Part shown: piece by piece, positions 25,390 to 33,243 of the stretch | How the letters are laid out: the number at the start of each line of letters is the position of its first letter | Position numbering within the stretch: position 1 is the stretch's first letter | DNA from: Streptomyces xanthochromogenes | Lineage (GTDB): Bacteria; Actinomycetota; Actinomycetes; Streptomycetales; Streptomycetaceae | DNA length: 64,000 bases | Direction of reading: 5' to 3' | NCBI RefSeq assembly: GCF_014650455.1 | Contig: NZ_BMUZ01000015.1 | Location: 8,257-72,256 of the forward strand | Program-made: the position numbers and the translations under genes | The notes under the pieces: generated by a model | What the model was told of the DNA's origin: nothing | What the model saw: only the letters and a program-made list of their open reading frames with translations | Database searches by the model: none

Positions 25390-26693
25390 GCCCACGAAAG
25401 GTGCTCCCGGTTGTGCGCGATCAGCCGGTCGGTGAGCCCGTCGGCGTAGTCGTACTGCCCGACCAGCGGGTGCGCGAGCAGTGCCCGGAACACCCGGTCG
25501 CGCCCGCCGCGCAGGGCGGCTTCGAGGGCGAGGTCCTCGTACGCGGTGACGTGGGCGATCAACCCGGCGTACAGCGGGTCGAGTTCGGGCACCGCGAGCG
25601 GGACCGCGCCGACCGCGTCCACCCGGGCCGGCACCTCGATGACGGCGTCGTCCGCCAGGAAGGGCAGCGTGCCGTTGTTGTACGTGTTCACGACCTGCAC
25701 GGGGCTGCCTCCGTTGCCGAGCAGCGAGGCCGCGAGGTCGACGGCCGCCTCCGAGTAGAAGGCGCCGCCGCGCTTGGCGAGCAGCTCGGGCTTCTCGTCG
25801 AGCGCCGGGTCGCCGTACATCGCCAGCAACTGCCGCTCCATCTGCGCGACTTCGGCGGCCCGCGACGGTTTGGTGCCGAGCTCGCGCACCACCTCGTCGT
25901 GCGCGTAGAAGTACCGCAGGTAGTACGAGGGCACGACGCCCAGCCGGTCGAGGACCTGGCGGGGCAGGCGCAGGTCGTCGGCGATGGCGTCGCCGTGCTC
26001 GGCGAGCAGCTTCGGCAGGACGTTCTCGCCCTCGGGCCCGCCCAGGCGCACCCCGAGCTCCCAGGTGAGGTGGTTGAGGCCGACGTGGTCCAAGTGGACC
26101 TCACCGGGCGTCACTTGGAGCAGTGCCGCGAACTTGCGCTGGAGCCCGATGGCCACGTTGCACAGGCCGACCGCCTTGTGCCCGGCCTGGAGCAGGGCGC
26201 GGGTCACGATGCCCACCGGGTTGGTGAAGTCGATGATCCAGGCGTCCGGGTTGCTGCGGCGTACGCGCTCGGCGATGTCGAGCACCACCGGCACGGTCCG
26301 CAGCGCCTTGGCGAGGCCGCCCGCGCCCGTGGTCTCCTGGCCCACGCAGCCGCACTCCAGCGGCCAGGTCTCGTCCTGCTGGCGGGCCGCCTGGCCGCCG
26401 ACGCGCAGCTGGAGCAGCACCGCGTCCGCGCCCTCCACACCGGCGTCCAGGTCGGAGGTGGTGACGATCCTCCCCGGGTGCCCCTGCTTGGCGAAGATGC
26501 GCCGGGCGAGCCCGCCCACGAGCTCCAGGCGGTCGGCCGCCGGGTCGACCAGGACGAGCTCGCTGATGGGCAGCGTGTCCCGCAACCGGGCGAAGCCGTC
26601 GATGAGTTCGGGGGTGTAGGTGGACCCGCCCCCCACTACTGCGAGTTTCTTCGGCCGGGGGTTCGGGGGTTGTCCCCCGGGGGATTGCAGCAT
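25386..26693 (-). CDS. csnH: Glycoside hydrolase family 4 enzyme of the csn operon
   Basis: An NAD- and metal-dependent GH4 hydrolase predicted to split imported oligosaccharides. The 435-residue protein begins with a Rossmann segment KLAVVGGGSTYTPELIDGF, has DAVLLQLRVGGQAARQQDE, the Cys-His metal-binding region (GLCNVAIGLQRKF, HLDHVGLNHLTW) and PAVDxAASL-like VDLAASLLGNGG. GH4 proteins use an NAD hydride-shift mechanism with Mn2+ or another divalent metal. It begins 5 nt after csnG and ends inside the csnK start. In S. coelicolor/lividans this gene is part of csnR-K. Confidence 0.9.
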   Translation of the reverse strand: MLQSPGGQPPNPRPKKLAVVGGGSTYTPELIDGFARLRDTLPISELVLVDPAADRLELVGGLARRIFAKQGHPGRIVTTSDLDAGVEGADAVLLQLRVGGQAARQQDETWPLECGCVGQETTGAGGLAKALRTVPVVLDIAERVRRSNPDAWIIDFTNPVGIVTRALLQAGHKAVGLCNVAIGLQRKFAALLQVTPGEVHLDHVGLNHLTWELGVRLGGPEGENVLPKLLAEHGDAIADDLRLPRQVLDRLGVVPSYYLRYFYAHDEVVRELGTKPSRAAEVAQMERQLLAMYGDPALDEKPELLAKRGGAFYSEAAVDLAASLLGNGGSPVQVVNTYNNGTLPFLADDAVIEVPARVDAVGAVPLAVPELDPLYAGLIAHVTAYEDLALEAALRGGRDRVFRALLAHPLVGQYDYADGLTDRLIAHNREHLSWA

Positions 26694-26698
26694 GCGTA

Positions 26699-27613
26699 TC
26701 AGCCCTTCACTCCGGTCAGTGTGACGCCCTCGACGAAAGCCTTCTGCGCGAAGAAGAAGACGAGGATCACGGGGGCCATGACCAGAACGGTCGCGGCCAT
26801 GGTCAGGTTCCAGTCGGTATGGTGCGCGCCCTTGAAGGACTCCAGGCCGTAGCTCAGGGTCCAGGACGCCGGCGTGTCGGACGCGTAGATCTGCGGTCCG
26901 AAGTAGTCGTTCCAGGCGTAGAAGAACTGGAAGAGCGCGACGGCGGCGATGCCCGGCCGGGCCATCGGCAGCACCACCTTGATCAGCGTGCGGAACTCCC
27001 CGCACCCGTCCACCTTCGCGGCGTCCAGGTACTCGTTGGGGATGGTCATCAGGAACTGCCGCAGCAGGAAGATGGTGAACGCGTCGCCGAACGCCAGCGG
27101 GATGATCAGCGGCCACAGCGTGCCGGCCATGTCCAGCTGCTTCGCCCAGAACAGGTACATCGGGATGATGATCACCTGCGGCGGCAGCATCATCATCGAG
27201 ATGACCAGCATCAGTGACAGATTGCGGCCGCGGAAGCGGAACTTGGCGAGCGCGTAGGCCACCGGCACCGACGACACCACGCTGAGCACGGTGCCGAGTC
27301 CGGCGTAGAGCAGGGTGTTCTTCCACCAGGTCAGGAAGCCCGGAGTGTCGAACACCTTGCGGTAGTTGGACCACGCCCAGTGGTGCGGGACCAGGTCCCG
27401 GGTCAGGGTCTGCTGGTTGTCCATCAGCGAGGTCAGCAGCAGGAAGACGAAGGGCAGCACGAAGAACAGCGCGGCCGCGACGCCGAGCGAGTGCACCGCG
27501 ATCCACTGCAGCAGGGCCTTGCGCCGGGCGACCTTGGCCGCCGGGCTGACGGCCTCGGCCTCCGGCGGCTTCGGTGCCTCGGGTGCCTCCGGTGTCTCCA
27601 GGGCGTACGTCAT
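26699..27613 (-). CDS. csnG: Sugar ABC transporter permease (MalG type)
   Basis: Second permease of the glucosamine oligosaccharide importer. About 304 residues, with six predicted helices starting at SLGVAAALFFVLPFVFLLLTSLM, and the EAA coupling motif in EYLDAAKVDGCGEFRTLIKVVLPMARPGIAAVALF. The N terminus has an acidic Pro/Glu-rich cytoplasmic tail. I chose the ATG at 27613 because AGGTGAG lies at good distance; a GTG at 27622, overlapping csnF, is also possible. No ATPase gene is in the operon, so a shared MsiK-type ATPase probably energises it, as is known for many Streptomyces sugar importers. Confidence 0.88.
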   Translation of the reverse strand: MTYALETPEAPEAPKPPEAEAVSPAAKVARRKALLQWIAVHSLGVAAALFFVLPFVFLLLTSLMDNQQTLTRDLVPHHWAWSNYRKVFDTPGFLTWWKNTLLYAGLGTVLSVVSSVPVAYALAKFRFRGRNLSLMLVISMMMLPPQVIIIPMYLFWAKQLDMAGTLWPLIIPLAFGDAFTIFLLRQFLMTIPNEYLDAAKVDGCGEFRTLIKVVLPMARPGIAAVALFQFFYAWNDYFGPQIYASDTPASWTLSYGLESFKGAHHTDWNLTMAATVLVMAPVILVFFFAQKAFVEGVTLTGVKG

Positions 27614-27614
27614 G

Positions 27615-28559
27615 TCACTCACCTGCCTGGATCAGTCCGCCGCGGCGCTTCATGAGGAGCGCCGTGAAGACCATGGAGAGGGCGAACAGGACCAGCGCGA
27701 CTACGCACGCCGAGCCGTAGTCGAAGCGCTGGAAGCCCAGGTTGTAGACGAGCTGGGGCAGCGTCAGCGTCGACTTGTCGGGATAGCCGGGCTCGAACTG
27801 CTGGCCCGAGTTGCCGATGATGCCGGAGGCGACCTTGCCCGCCACCAGCGGCTGGGTGTAGCTCTGCATCGCCTGGATGACGCCGGTGACCACGGCGAAC
27901 ATCACGATGGGCGAGATGTTCGGCAGGGTGACGTAGCGGAACCGCTGCCAGGGCGACGCGCCGTCCAGCTCGGCGGCCTCGTACTGCTCCTTGGGCACGT
28001 CGAGCAGCGCGGCCATGAAGATGACCATGAGGTCGCCGACGCCCCACACCGCGAGCAGGGTGAGCGCGGGCTTGGACCAGGACGGGTCGGTGAACCAGTC
28101 CGGCGCCGGGATGCCCAGGTCGCCCAGGAGCGAATTGACCGGCCCGGTACCGGGGTTGAGCAGGAAGACGAAGCCGAGCGTGGCCGCGACCGGCGGGGCG
28201 AGGTAGGGCAGGTAGAACAGCGTGCGGAAGACGCCTACACCCGTCTTGATCTTGGTGATCAGCATGCCGATGCCGAGCCCGAACACCACCCGGCAGGCGA
28301 CCATCACGACCACCAGCCACAGCGTGTTGCGCAGGGCCGGCCAGAACAGCGGATAGTCGTTGAACACGTACGACCAGTTCTTGAGGCCGTCGAAGGTGGC
28401 CGCGCCGAAGCCGTCGTAGTGGGTGAAGGAGAAGTAGACCGTGGAGATCAGCGGGTAGGCGAAGAAGACGCCGAACCCGATCAGCCAGGGCGAGAGGAAC
28501 GCCAGGGTCCGCAGCGCCGAGCGGCGGTGCTTGGAGCGCAGTGTGTACGTGGTGCTCAT
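27615..28559 (-). CDS. csnF: Sugar ABC transporter permease (MalF type)
   Basis: First permease of the importer, 314 residues with six predicted helices beginning LAFLSPWLIGFGVFFAYPLISTVYFSF, and the EAA motif EQYEAAELDGASPWQRFRYVTLPNISPIVMF near residue 210, which docks to the ATPase. It is shorter than E. coli MalF, as is usual for actinobacterial CUT1 systems. It lies 6 nt after csnE and ends next to or overlapping the csnG start, so the pair is co-translated. Confidence 0.9.
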   Translation of the reverse strand: MSTTYTLRSKHRRSALRTLAFLSPWLIGFGVFFAYPLISTVYFSFTHYDGFGAATFDGLKNWSYVFNDYPLFWPALRNTLWLVVVMVACRVVFGLGIGMLITKIKTGVGVFRTLFYLPYLAPPVAATLGFVFLLNPGTGPVNSLLGDLGIPAPDWFTDPSWSKPALTLLAVWGVGDLMVIFMAALLDVPKEQYEAAELDGASPWQRFRYVTLPNISPIVMFAVVTGVIQAMQSYTQPLVAGKVASGIIGNSGQQFEPGYPDKSTLTLPQLVYNLGFQRFDYGSACVVALVLFALSMVFTALLMKRRGGLIQAGE

Positions 28560-28565
28560 GCCGGG

Positions 28566-29903
28566 CTACTTCGCCTGCGCGATCGCGGCGTCGATCTCCT
28601 GGGCGGTCCTGGCGAGACCGGCCCTGATGTCGGTCTGCTTCCCGCTCTCGACGTCGTAGCCGAGGTTCTGCAACGACACCAGGTACTGGCCGCCGTTGAC
28701 GGAGGCCGGCGACGTGGTGGAGTTCGGGTTCTGGGCGATGTCCAGGAACGTCTTGAAGCGCGGATCGGCTTGCAGCTTGGGCGACTTGAGGGCGTCGAAG
28801 GTGGAGGGCACGTTGTGGATGGCGTTGGCGAAGTTCACCACCGCGTCCGTGTTGGTGGTCAGGAACTTCACCAGTTCCCAGGCCGCGTTCTGCTTCTTCG
28901 AGGTCGCGGCGATGCCCGCGATGGTGCCGGTCAGATAGCCCTTGCCGTGCGTGGCCTTCTGGTCGTCGGGGACGGGCAGCGGGGCCACCCCGATGTCGAA
29001 CTTGGGCTTGCTGTCCAGGGCCATGCCGAGCCGCCACTCGCCGTCCATCGCCATGGCGACCTGACCGGTGTTGAACGGGTTGGTCTCGCCGTACTCCTCG
29101 CCGAACGAGGAGCGGTACTTCTCCAGCTTGGCGAAGCCGCCGAGGCCGTCGACGAGCTGCTTCTGGAAGGCGAGGCCCTTCTCGAACGCCGGGTCCTTGG
29201 CGATGTTCGACTTGCCGCTGGCGTCGAAGTACGTCGGCGACCACTGCGCCAGGTAGTGCTCGGTGGTCGTCTCGTAGGCGTGGTAGTTCGGCATGAAGCC
29301 GAGCTGCTCGTAGGAGTCGCCCTTGGGCTTGGTCAGGGCCTTGGCGTCCGTCTCGAACTCGGACCAGGTGGTGGGCGGGGCGTCGATCCCGGCCGCCTTG
29401 AAGGCGTCCTTGTTGTAGTAGAGGGCGTAGGAGTCCCCGAGCAGCGGCAGCGAGCAGCGCCTGCCCTGGAACTGGGTGTACTCGTTCATGGTCCTGGGGA
29501 ACGTCTTCGCCGGGTCGATCCCGTCCTTCTTCAGGAACGGGGCGAGGTCGACGAAGGCGTTGGACGAGCAGAACTTGCCGACGTTGTTCGTGGTGAACGA
29601 CGACACCACGTCCGGGGCGTTGGAACCGCCCGCGCGCAGCGCCTGGTTGATCTTGTCGTCGTTGATGTTGCCGACGACCTTCACATGGATGTTGGGGTGC
29701 GCGCTCTGGAAGGCGTCCACCTCGGCCTGGATGGCCTTGACCTCGTTGGGCGCGCTCCAGCCGTGCCAGAAGGTGATCGTCGTGTCCTTGGACGCGTCGT
29801 CCTTGGCGCTGGTGTTGCTCTGGCCCGTACAGGCCGAGGCGAACAGGGCTATGGATGCGGTCGCGGCCAGTACGGCGGCCGACTTCCGGCGGAATGCGGG
29901 CAT
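28566..29903 (-). CDS. csnE: Extracellular sugar-binding lipoprotein (CUT1 family)
   Basis: Solute-binding protein of the chitosan-oligosaccharide importer, anchored outside the membrane. The 445-residue protein has a lipoprotein signal peptide with lipobox LFASAC (Cys25), then an SBP_bac_1 domain: TITFWHGWSAPNEVKAIQAEVDAFQSAHPNI, DVVSSFTTNNVGKFC, YALYYNKDAFKAAGI and GEWRLGMALD. It is the first transporter gene after csnR; the 165 nt between them contain a GGGGCA microsatellite but no CsnR-like palindrome, so the gene is probably read through from the csnR promoter or from a local promoter I cannot identify. Confidence 0.91.
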   Translation of the reverse strand: MPAFRRKSAAVLAATASIALFASACTGQSNTSAKDDASKDTTITFWHGWSAPNEVKAIQAEVDAFQSAHPNIHVKVVGNINDDKINQALRAGGSNAPDVVSSFTTNNVGKFCSSNAFVDLAPFLKKDGIDPAKTFPRTMNEYTQFQGRRCSLPLLGDSYALYYNKDAFKAAGIDAPPTTWSEFETDAKALTKPKGDSYEQLGFMPNYHAYETTTEHYLAQWSPTYFDASGKSNIAKDPAFEKGLAFQKQLVDGLGGFAKLEKYRSSFGEEYGETNPFNTGQVAMAMDGEWRLGMALDSKPKFDIGVAPLPVPDDQKATHGKGYLTGTIAGIAATSKKQNAAWELVKFLTTNTDAVVNFANAIHNVPSTFDALKSPKLQADPRFKTFLDIAQNPNSTTSPASVNGGQYLVSLQNLGYDVESGKQTDIRAGLARTAQEIDAAIAQAK

Positions 29904-30024
29904 GGCGGTGTCTCCCGGGGAGGGGGGTGGAGGGGCGGGGGCTGCTGTGGCGCCAGGTGGCGGGCGGGGGTTTCTTCGGCAGGGAGTTGCGGATGCGGCA
30001 GGGGTCGCTTCGGCGCGGTGAGGT

Positions 30025-30064
30025 GGGGCAGGGGCAGGGGCAGGGGCAGGGGCAGGGGCAGGGG
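30025..30064. repeat. GGGGCA hexanucleotide microsatellite
   Basis: Six perfect GGGGCA units (30025-30060) followed by another GGGG lie between csnR (stop at 30069) and csnE (start at 29903). On the plus strand, the template for csn transcription, this gives seven G4 runs separated by CA, a strong G-quadruplex pattern. The coding strand is the complementary C-rich repeat. Confidence 0.9.
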
Positions 30065-30068
30065 TGGT

Positions 30069-31271
30069 TCAGCGCGAGGTGTCGAAGACCTCGTCCCGCG
30101 TGGTGGCGAGGGCGGCCTCCAACGCGCCGCGCAGTACGGGAAGTCGGGTCACTTCGCCGATGACGAGGCGGGGCCGGGAGGCCGCCAGCTCGCCCAGTTC
30201 GGTCTGGACGAGCGCGCGCAGCGGCTCGCCCCCGGCGGTGAGCAGGCCGCCGGACAGCACGACGAGCTCGGGGTCGAGCACCGCGACGAGGGAGGCGAGG
30301 CCGGTCGCGAGCCCAGTGGCGAACGCCTGGAGGAGCCGGCGCTCGGGGCCGTCCTCGGCTTCGGCGCCGCGCGCGATCAGGGTGGCGGCCACCTCGTTGA
30401 CGGTGCCGCCCGGGATGTCGTCGACTCCGAGCTCCCGGGCGAGCCGGGGCAGCGCCTGCCCGCCGGCGAGCTCCTGGAAGCCGCCCGAGTTCGCCTTGGT
30501 GACATGGCGTACGAGGGGGGCGCCGGGCACGGGCAGGAAGCCGACCTCGCCCGCGCCGCCGGTGAAGCCGCGGTGCAGGCGGCCGCCGAGCACGAGGGCG
30601 GCGCCGAGTCCGCCCTCGTTCCAGAGCAGGACGAAGTCGTCGTGGTCGCGGGCCGCGCCCAGGCGCTGCTCGGCGATGGCGGCGAGGTTGACGTCGTTCT
30701 CGTACTCGACCGGCATCGGCAGCGCTGCGGCGAGCTCGTCGAGCAGCGCGGGGGAGTGCCAGCCCGGCAGGTGGGAGGCGTAGCGCAGCCGTCCGGTGCC
30801 GGGATCGAAGGCGCCCGGGGTGGCGATGACCACCCGGTGCAGACCGCCCCGGACGAGCCCGGCCGCCTTGGCGGCGCCGTCCAGCGCGCCGGTGACCTGC
30901 CGCACCACGGACTCGGCGCGCCGCCCCGGGGTCGCCACCTCGAACTCCCCGACGACGCTGCCCGCCACATCGGCGACGGCGGCGCGGATCCGCTCGGGCG
31001 TGACGTCGACTCCCGCCACGTGGGCGGCCGTCGCGTTGACGGCGTACAGCTGGGCGTTGGGCCCGGGCCGTCCCTCGGTCGTCCCGGTGGCGACGACGAG
31101 CCCGGCGGCCTCCAGCCGGGAGAGCAGTTGCGAGGCGGTCGGCTTGGAGAGCCCGGTGAGCTTGCCGATACGGGTCCGCGAGAGGGGCCCGTGCGCCAGC
31201 AGCAGATCGAGCGCGGCGCGGTCGTTCATCGCGCGGAGTACGCGCGGCGTTCCCGGGGTAGTACCGGCCAC
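30069..31271 (-). CDS. csnR: ROK-family repressor of the glucosamine oligosaccharide operon
   Basis: Transcriptional repressor that is known in Streptomyces to block csn and chitosanase genes until glucosamine oligomers appear. The 400-residue protein has an N-terminal winged helix (LSRTRIGKLTGLSKPTASQLLSRLEAAGLV) and a ROK domain with LWNEGGLGAALVLGGRLHRG, GGAGEVGF and a C-terminal LDPELVVLSGGL. The classic ROK zinc Cys cluster is absent. I chose the GTG at 31271, preceded by AGGGGA, over a GTG at 31310. It heads csnR-E-F-G-H-K, all on one strand, and an operator lies just upstream. Confidence 0.9.
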   Translation of the reverse strand: MAGTTPGTPRVLRAMNDRAALDLLLAHGPLSRTRIGKLTGLSKPTASQLLSRLEAAGLVVATGTTEGRPGPNAQLYAVNATAAHVAGVDVTPERIRAAVADVAGSVVGEFEVATPGRRAESVVRQVTGALDGAAKAAGLVRGGLHRVVIATPGAFDPGTGRLRYASHLPGWHSPALLDELAAALPMPVEYENDVNLAAIAEQRLGAARDHDDFVLLWNEGGLGAALVLGGRLHRGFTGGAGEVGFLPVPGAPLVRHVTKANSGGFQELAGGQALPRLARELGVDDIPGGTVNEVAATLIARGAEAEDGPERRLLQAFATGLATGLASLVAVLDPELVVLSGGLLTAGGEPLRALVQTELGELAASRPRLVIGEVTRLPVLRGALEAALATTRDEVFDTSR

Positions 31272-31314
31272 GACGAATCCCCTGCCCTTCGGGCTCCCGC
31301 TTTCCTGCACTGTT

Positions 31315-31327
31315 AGGAAAGTTTCCT
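31315..31327 (-). promoter_or_regulatory. CsnR operator palindrome
   Basis: The 13 bp AGGAAAGTTTCCT is a perfect 6+6 inverted repeat with one central base, about 44 nt before the csnR GTG. As I recall, this matches the published CsnR operator in Streptomyces (palindrome in front of csnR and of the chitosanase gene csnA). It falls just downstream of the predicted -10, where bound repressor would block transcription. A second AGGAAA-like half site (TTTCCT at 31301-31306) lies 8 nt away. Confidence 0.8.
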
Positions 31328-31340
31328 GTTGGTTGTGAGG

Positions 31341-31370
31341 AACGTAGGGCGCCCGTCATCGGCCCGTCAA
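31341..31370 (-). promoter_or_regulatory. Predicted csn operon promoter
   Basis: Read on the minus strand, TTGACG (31370-31365) and TACGTT (31346-31341) are separated by 18 nt, which fits a SigA/HrdB-type promoter. A start about 7 nt further would place the CsnR palindrome at roughly +8 to +20. No transcript data are available here. Confidence 0.6.
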
Positions 31371-31485
31371 TGGGCGTGCCCCGCCGGGGCGTCGGCGGCT
31401 ACCAAAGCGTTATCTGCCGGGCGGGGCGGGTGGTCTGAGTATCCGTACGGATGGCAGGGCCCAACTGCGGTGCCAGGGTGGGTAC

Positions 31486-32310
31486 ATGACGATTCCGCGC
31501 ATACGCCACGCATTGTCCGCCGCGCGCGAGAGGGTCGTGCGGCCCCTGGGGCTCCTCCTCTTCTTCGCGTACGCGGCCTACGCCTCCCGGGACCGTGCGC
31601 CGAGCCCGGAGGAGGTGCGCGGGCTCGCGGGCGATGCCGAGGTGCAACGGCGCCGCACGGAAGCCGAGTCGCGCCTTCGGGCCGTCGTGGACGCCTACGC
31701 CGAACAGACACCGCTCGGCCTCGGCCTGGTACGGGTGAGCGACCGATGCGTCGGGGGAGTGGCGAGGGAGCTGTTCGAACAGACCGGCAGGGATGAGTAC
31801 AGGATCCGGTGCGAGATGCGGGTCACCGCCTACTACGGAGCCGACCCGCGCCGCGTCGGGGACGTCCTGGACGGCATCCTCGACGCTGGTGACCGGTATG
31901 CCTCCGTCGAGACCGGCGACGCGACGATCCCGTTCCGTCACCGGAACCAGTACGGCCTCCTCGTCGACTACTACCGCGGCACCGGCCCCGGTCCCAACGG
32001 CCCGAACGGGCCTGAACCGTGCATGCTGTCCGCTCCGGACCAGACCTTGTCGTGGGACGCCGTGCGCGGCATCGGGAGTCGGCGGACGCTCGTCGACGAG
32101 GAGCCGGACTGCTGCACGGAGAGTGATCCGCCACTGGTCCGATGCCTGCGCGAGCCGGAGGCGAGGTCGGTGGCCGACATACGTCGTCAGTGCGGAATGG
32201 TGTTCAAGCTGGAGCTTTCCACGGTCATGTACCACCGGGTGCCCCGGGGCCGGAGGGCGGCCCGACGCAGCCGCAGGCGGGCGGAGCGGTCCCGGCGGAG
32301 CGGCGGGTGA
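31486..32310 (+). CDS. Hypothetical protein with one N-terminal membrane helix
   Basis: I do not recognise a family. The 274-residue protein has one predicted hydrophobic helix near residues 18-33 (VVRPLGLLLFFAYAAYAS) after a basic N terminus, so it is probably anchored with the rest outside. The body has six or so cysteines (C88, C104 region, C179, CC ~209-210, C219, C236) that could form disulfides, and ends in an Arg/Ser-rich basic tail. It is divergent from csnR (about 214 nt between starts) and convergent with the methyltransferase gene. Confidence 0.65.
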   Translation: MTIPRIRHALSAARERVVRPLGLLLFFAYAAYASRDRAPSPEEVRGLAGDAEVQRRRTEAESRLRAVVDAYAEQTPLGLGLVRVSDRCVGGVARELFEQTGRDEYRIRCEMRVTAYYGADPRRVGDVLDGILDAGDRYASVETGDATIPFRHRNQYGLLVDYYRGTGPGPNGPNGPEPCMLSAPDQTLSWDAVRGIGSRRTLVDEEPDCCTESDPPLVRCLREPEARSVADIRRQCGMVFKLELSTVMYHRVPRGRRAARRSRRRAERSRRSGG

Positions 32311-32364
32311 CGCCGGTGCGTCGGCCACGGCCGCCTCCCGCCGGGCGGTCGGGTCGCCGCGGGT

Positions 32365-33030
32365 TCAGTCCGTGTCCGCGCGGGACTTGCGGGCCAGGAG
32401 GTGGACCTCCTTGAACTGGCGGCGGTCCGTGGGCTGCGGCTCGCGGATCATGCGGGCCACCTCGGTGAGCCCGGACGCACGCAGCAGCTCGGAGAGGTGG
32501 TCGGGCCACCAGCGGTGGGCCGGGGCGACCGCGTGGTCGAAGACCTGCGTGGGGCGGGACGCGTCGTCGCTCGCCGAGAAGCCGATCAGGAGATGGCCGC
32601 CGGGCACCAGCACGCGGCTGAACTCCCCTGCCATGGGCGGCAGTTCGCTCGGCGGCGTGTGAATGATGGACCACCGCGAGAGGATGCCGCCCAGCGCGCC
32701 GTCGGCGATGTCCAGGGCGCCCATCGAGCCCACCTCGAACGGGAGCCCCGGGTAGGCCTGTTGAGCCAGCTCGATCATCGCCGGGGAGGCATCGACGCCG
32801 AAGGGGGTGAGGCCCAGGTCCGCCAGATGGGCGGTGACGTGCCCCGGCCCGCACCCCAGGTCCGCGACCCGGCCGCCCCCACCCGCCCGCACCGCCTCGG
32901 CGAAGACGCCCAACATGGCCCGGTCCAGGGGACTTTCGCGCAACGAGTCGCGGAACAGCCGCGCGTAGGTGGGAGCGGCGGTGTCGTAGGCCTCGCGGGT
33001 GGCGGCCAGGGAGTCGTCGTGTTCGGGCAT
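32365..33030 (-). CDS. Class I SAM-dependent methyltransferase
   Basis: Predicted small-molecule methyltransferase. The 221-residue protein has the class I fold with SAM motif I VADLGCGPGHVTAHLADLG (~51-69), the acidic motif FGVDASPAMIELAQQ and a post-motif FSRVLVPGGHLLIGF. The N terminus (YDTAAPTYARLFRDSLRESPLDRAML) is typical of Methyltransf_11/25 proteins. Substrate unknown. ATG at 33030 was chosen over a longer frame upstream, which shows no homologous character. Confidence 0.87.
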   Translation of the reverse strand: MPEHDDSLAATREAYDTAAPTYARLFRDSLRESPLDRAMLGVFAEAVRAGGGGRVADLGCGPGHVTAHLADLGLTPFGVDASPAMIELAQQAYPGLPFEVGSMGALDIADGALGGILSRWSIIHTPPSELPPMAGEFSRVLVPGGHLLIGFSASDDASRPTQVFDHAVAPAHRWWPDHLSELLRASGLTEVARMIREPQPTDRRQFKEVHLLARKSRADTD

Positions 33031-33185
33031 GCAGGTGACACTAGTTCCGGCGGCGTGGGTGCGTACCGAGAGCCGGGGCCGGGCGATGCTCAGCCATCCG
33101 ACCGACGTACGCGGCGAGCGCGTGGTTCTCGTCCAGGTCAACTGGTACGGCTGAGTCGGGCCGTGGGGCAGTACCCCGTGCGATG

Positions 33186-33225
33186 AAGGGCGCCCCCTCC
33201 GGGAAGATCCGGAGGGGGCGCCCTT
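33186..33225 (-). terminator. Perfect 17 bp hairpin after the mscS-like gene
   Basis: AAGGGCGCCCCCTCCGG (33186-33202) pairs without mismatch with CCGGAGGGGGCGCCCTT (33209-33225) around the loop GAAGAT. It lies 19 nt beyond the stop of the minus-strand mechanosensitive channel gene and ahead of the methyltransferase start region, so it should end the channel transcript. There is no long T-run. Confidence 0.85.
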
Positions 33226-33243
33226 CGTGCGGCGTGCGCGCTG

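Noticed and set aside
27366..31316. ~1300-codon plus-strand open frame opposite csnR-csnG
   Set aside because: Composition is Arg/Gly/Val/Leu without domains and it runs antisense through five well-supported genes, as expected from third-position GC bias.
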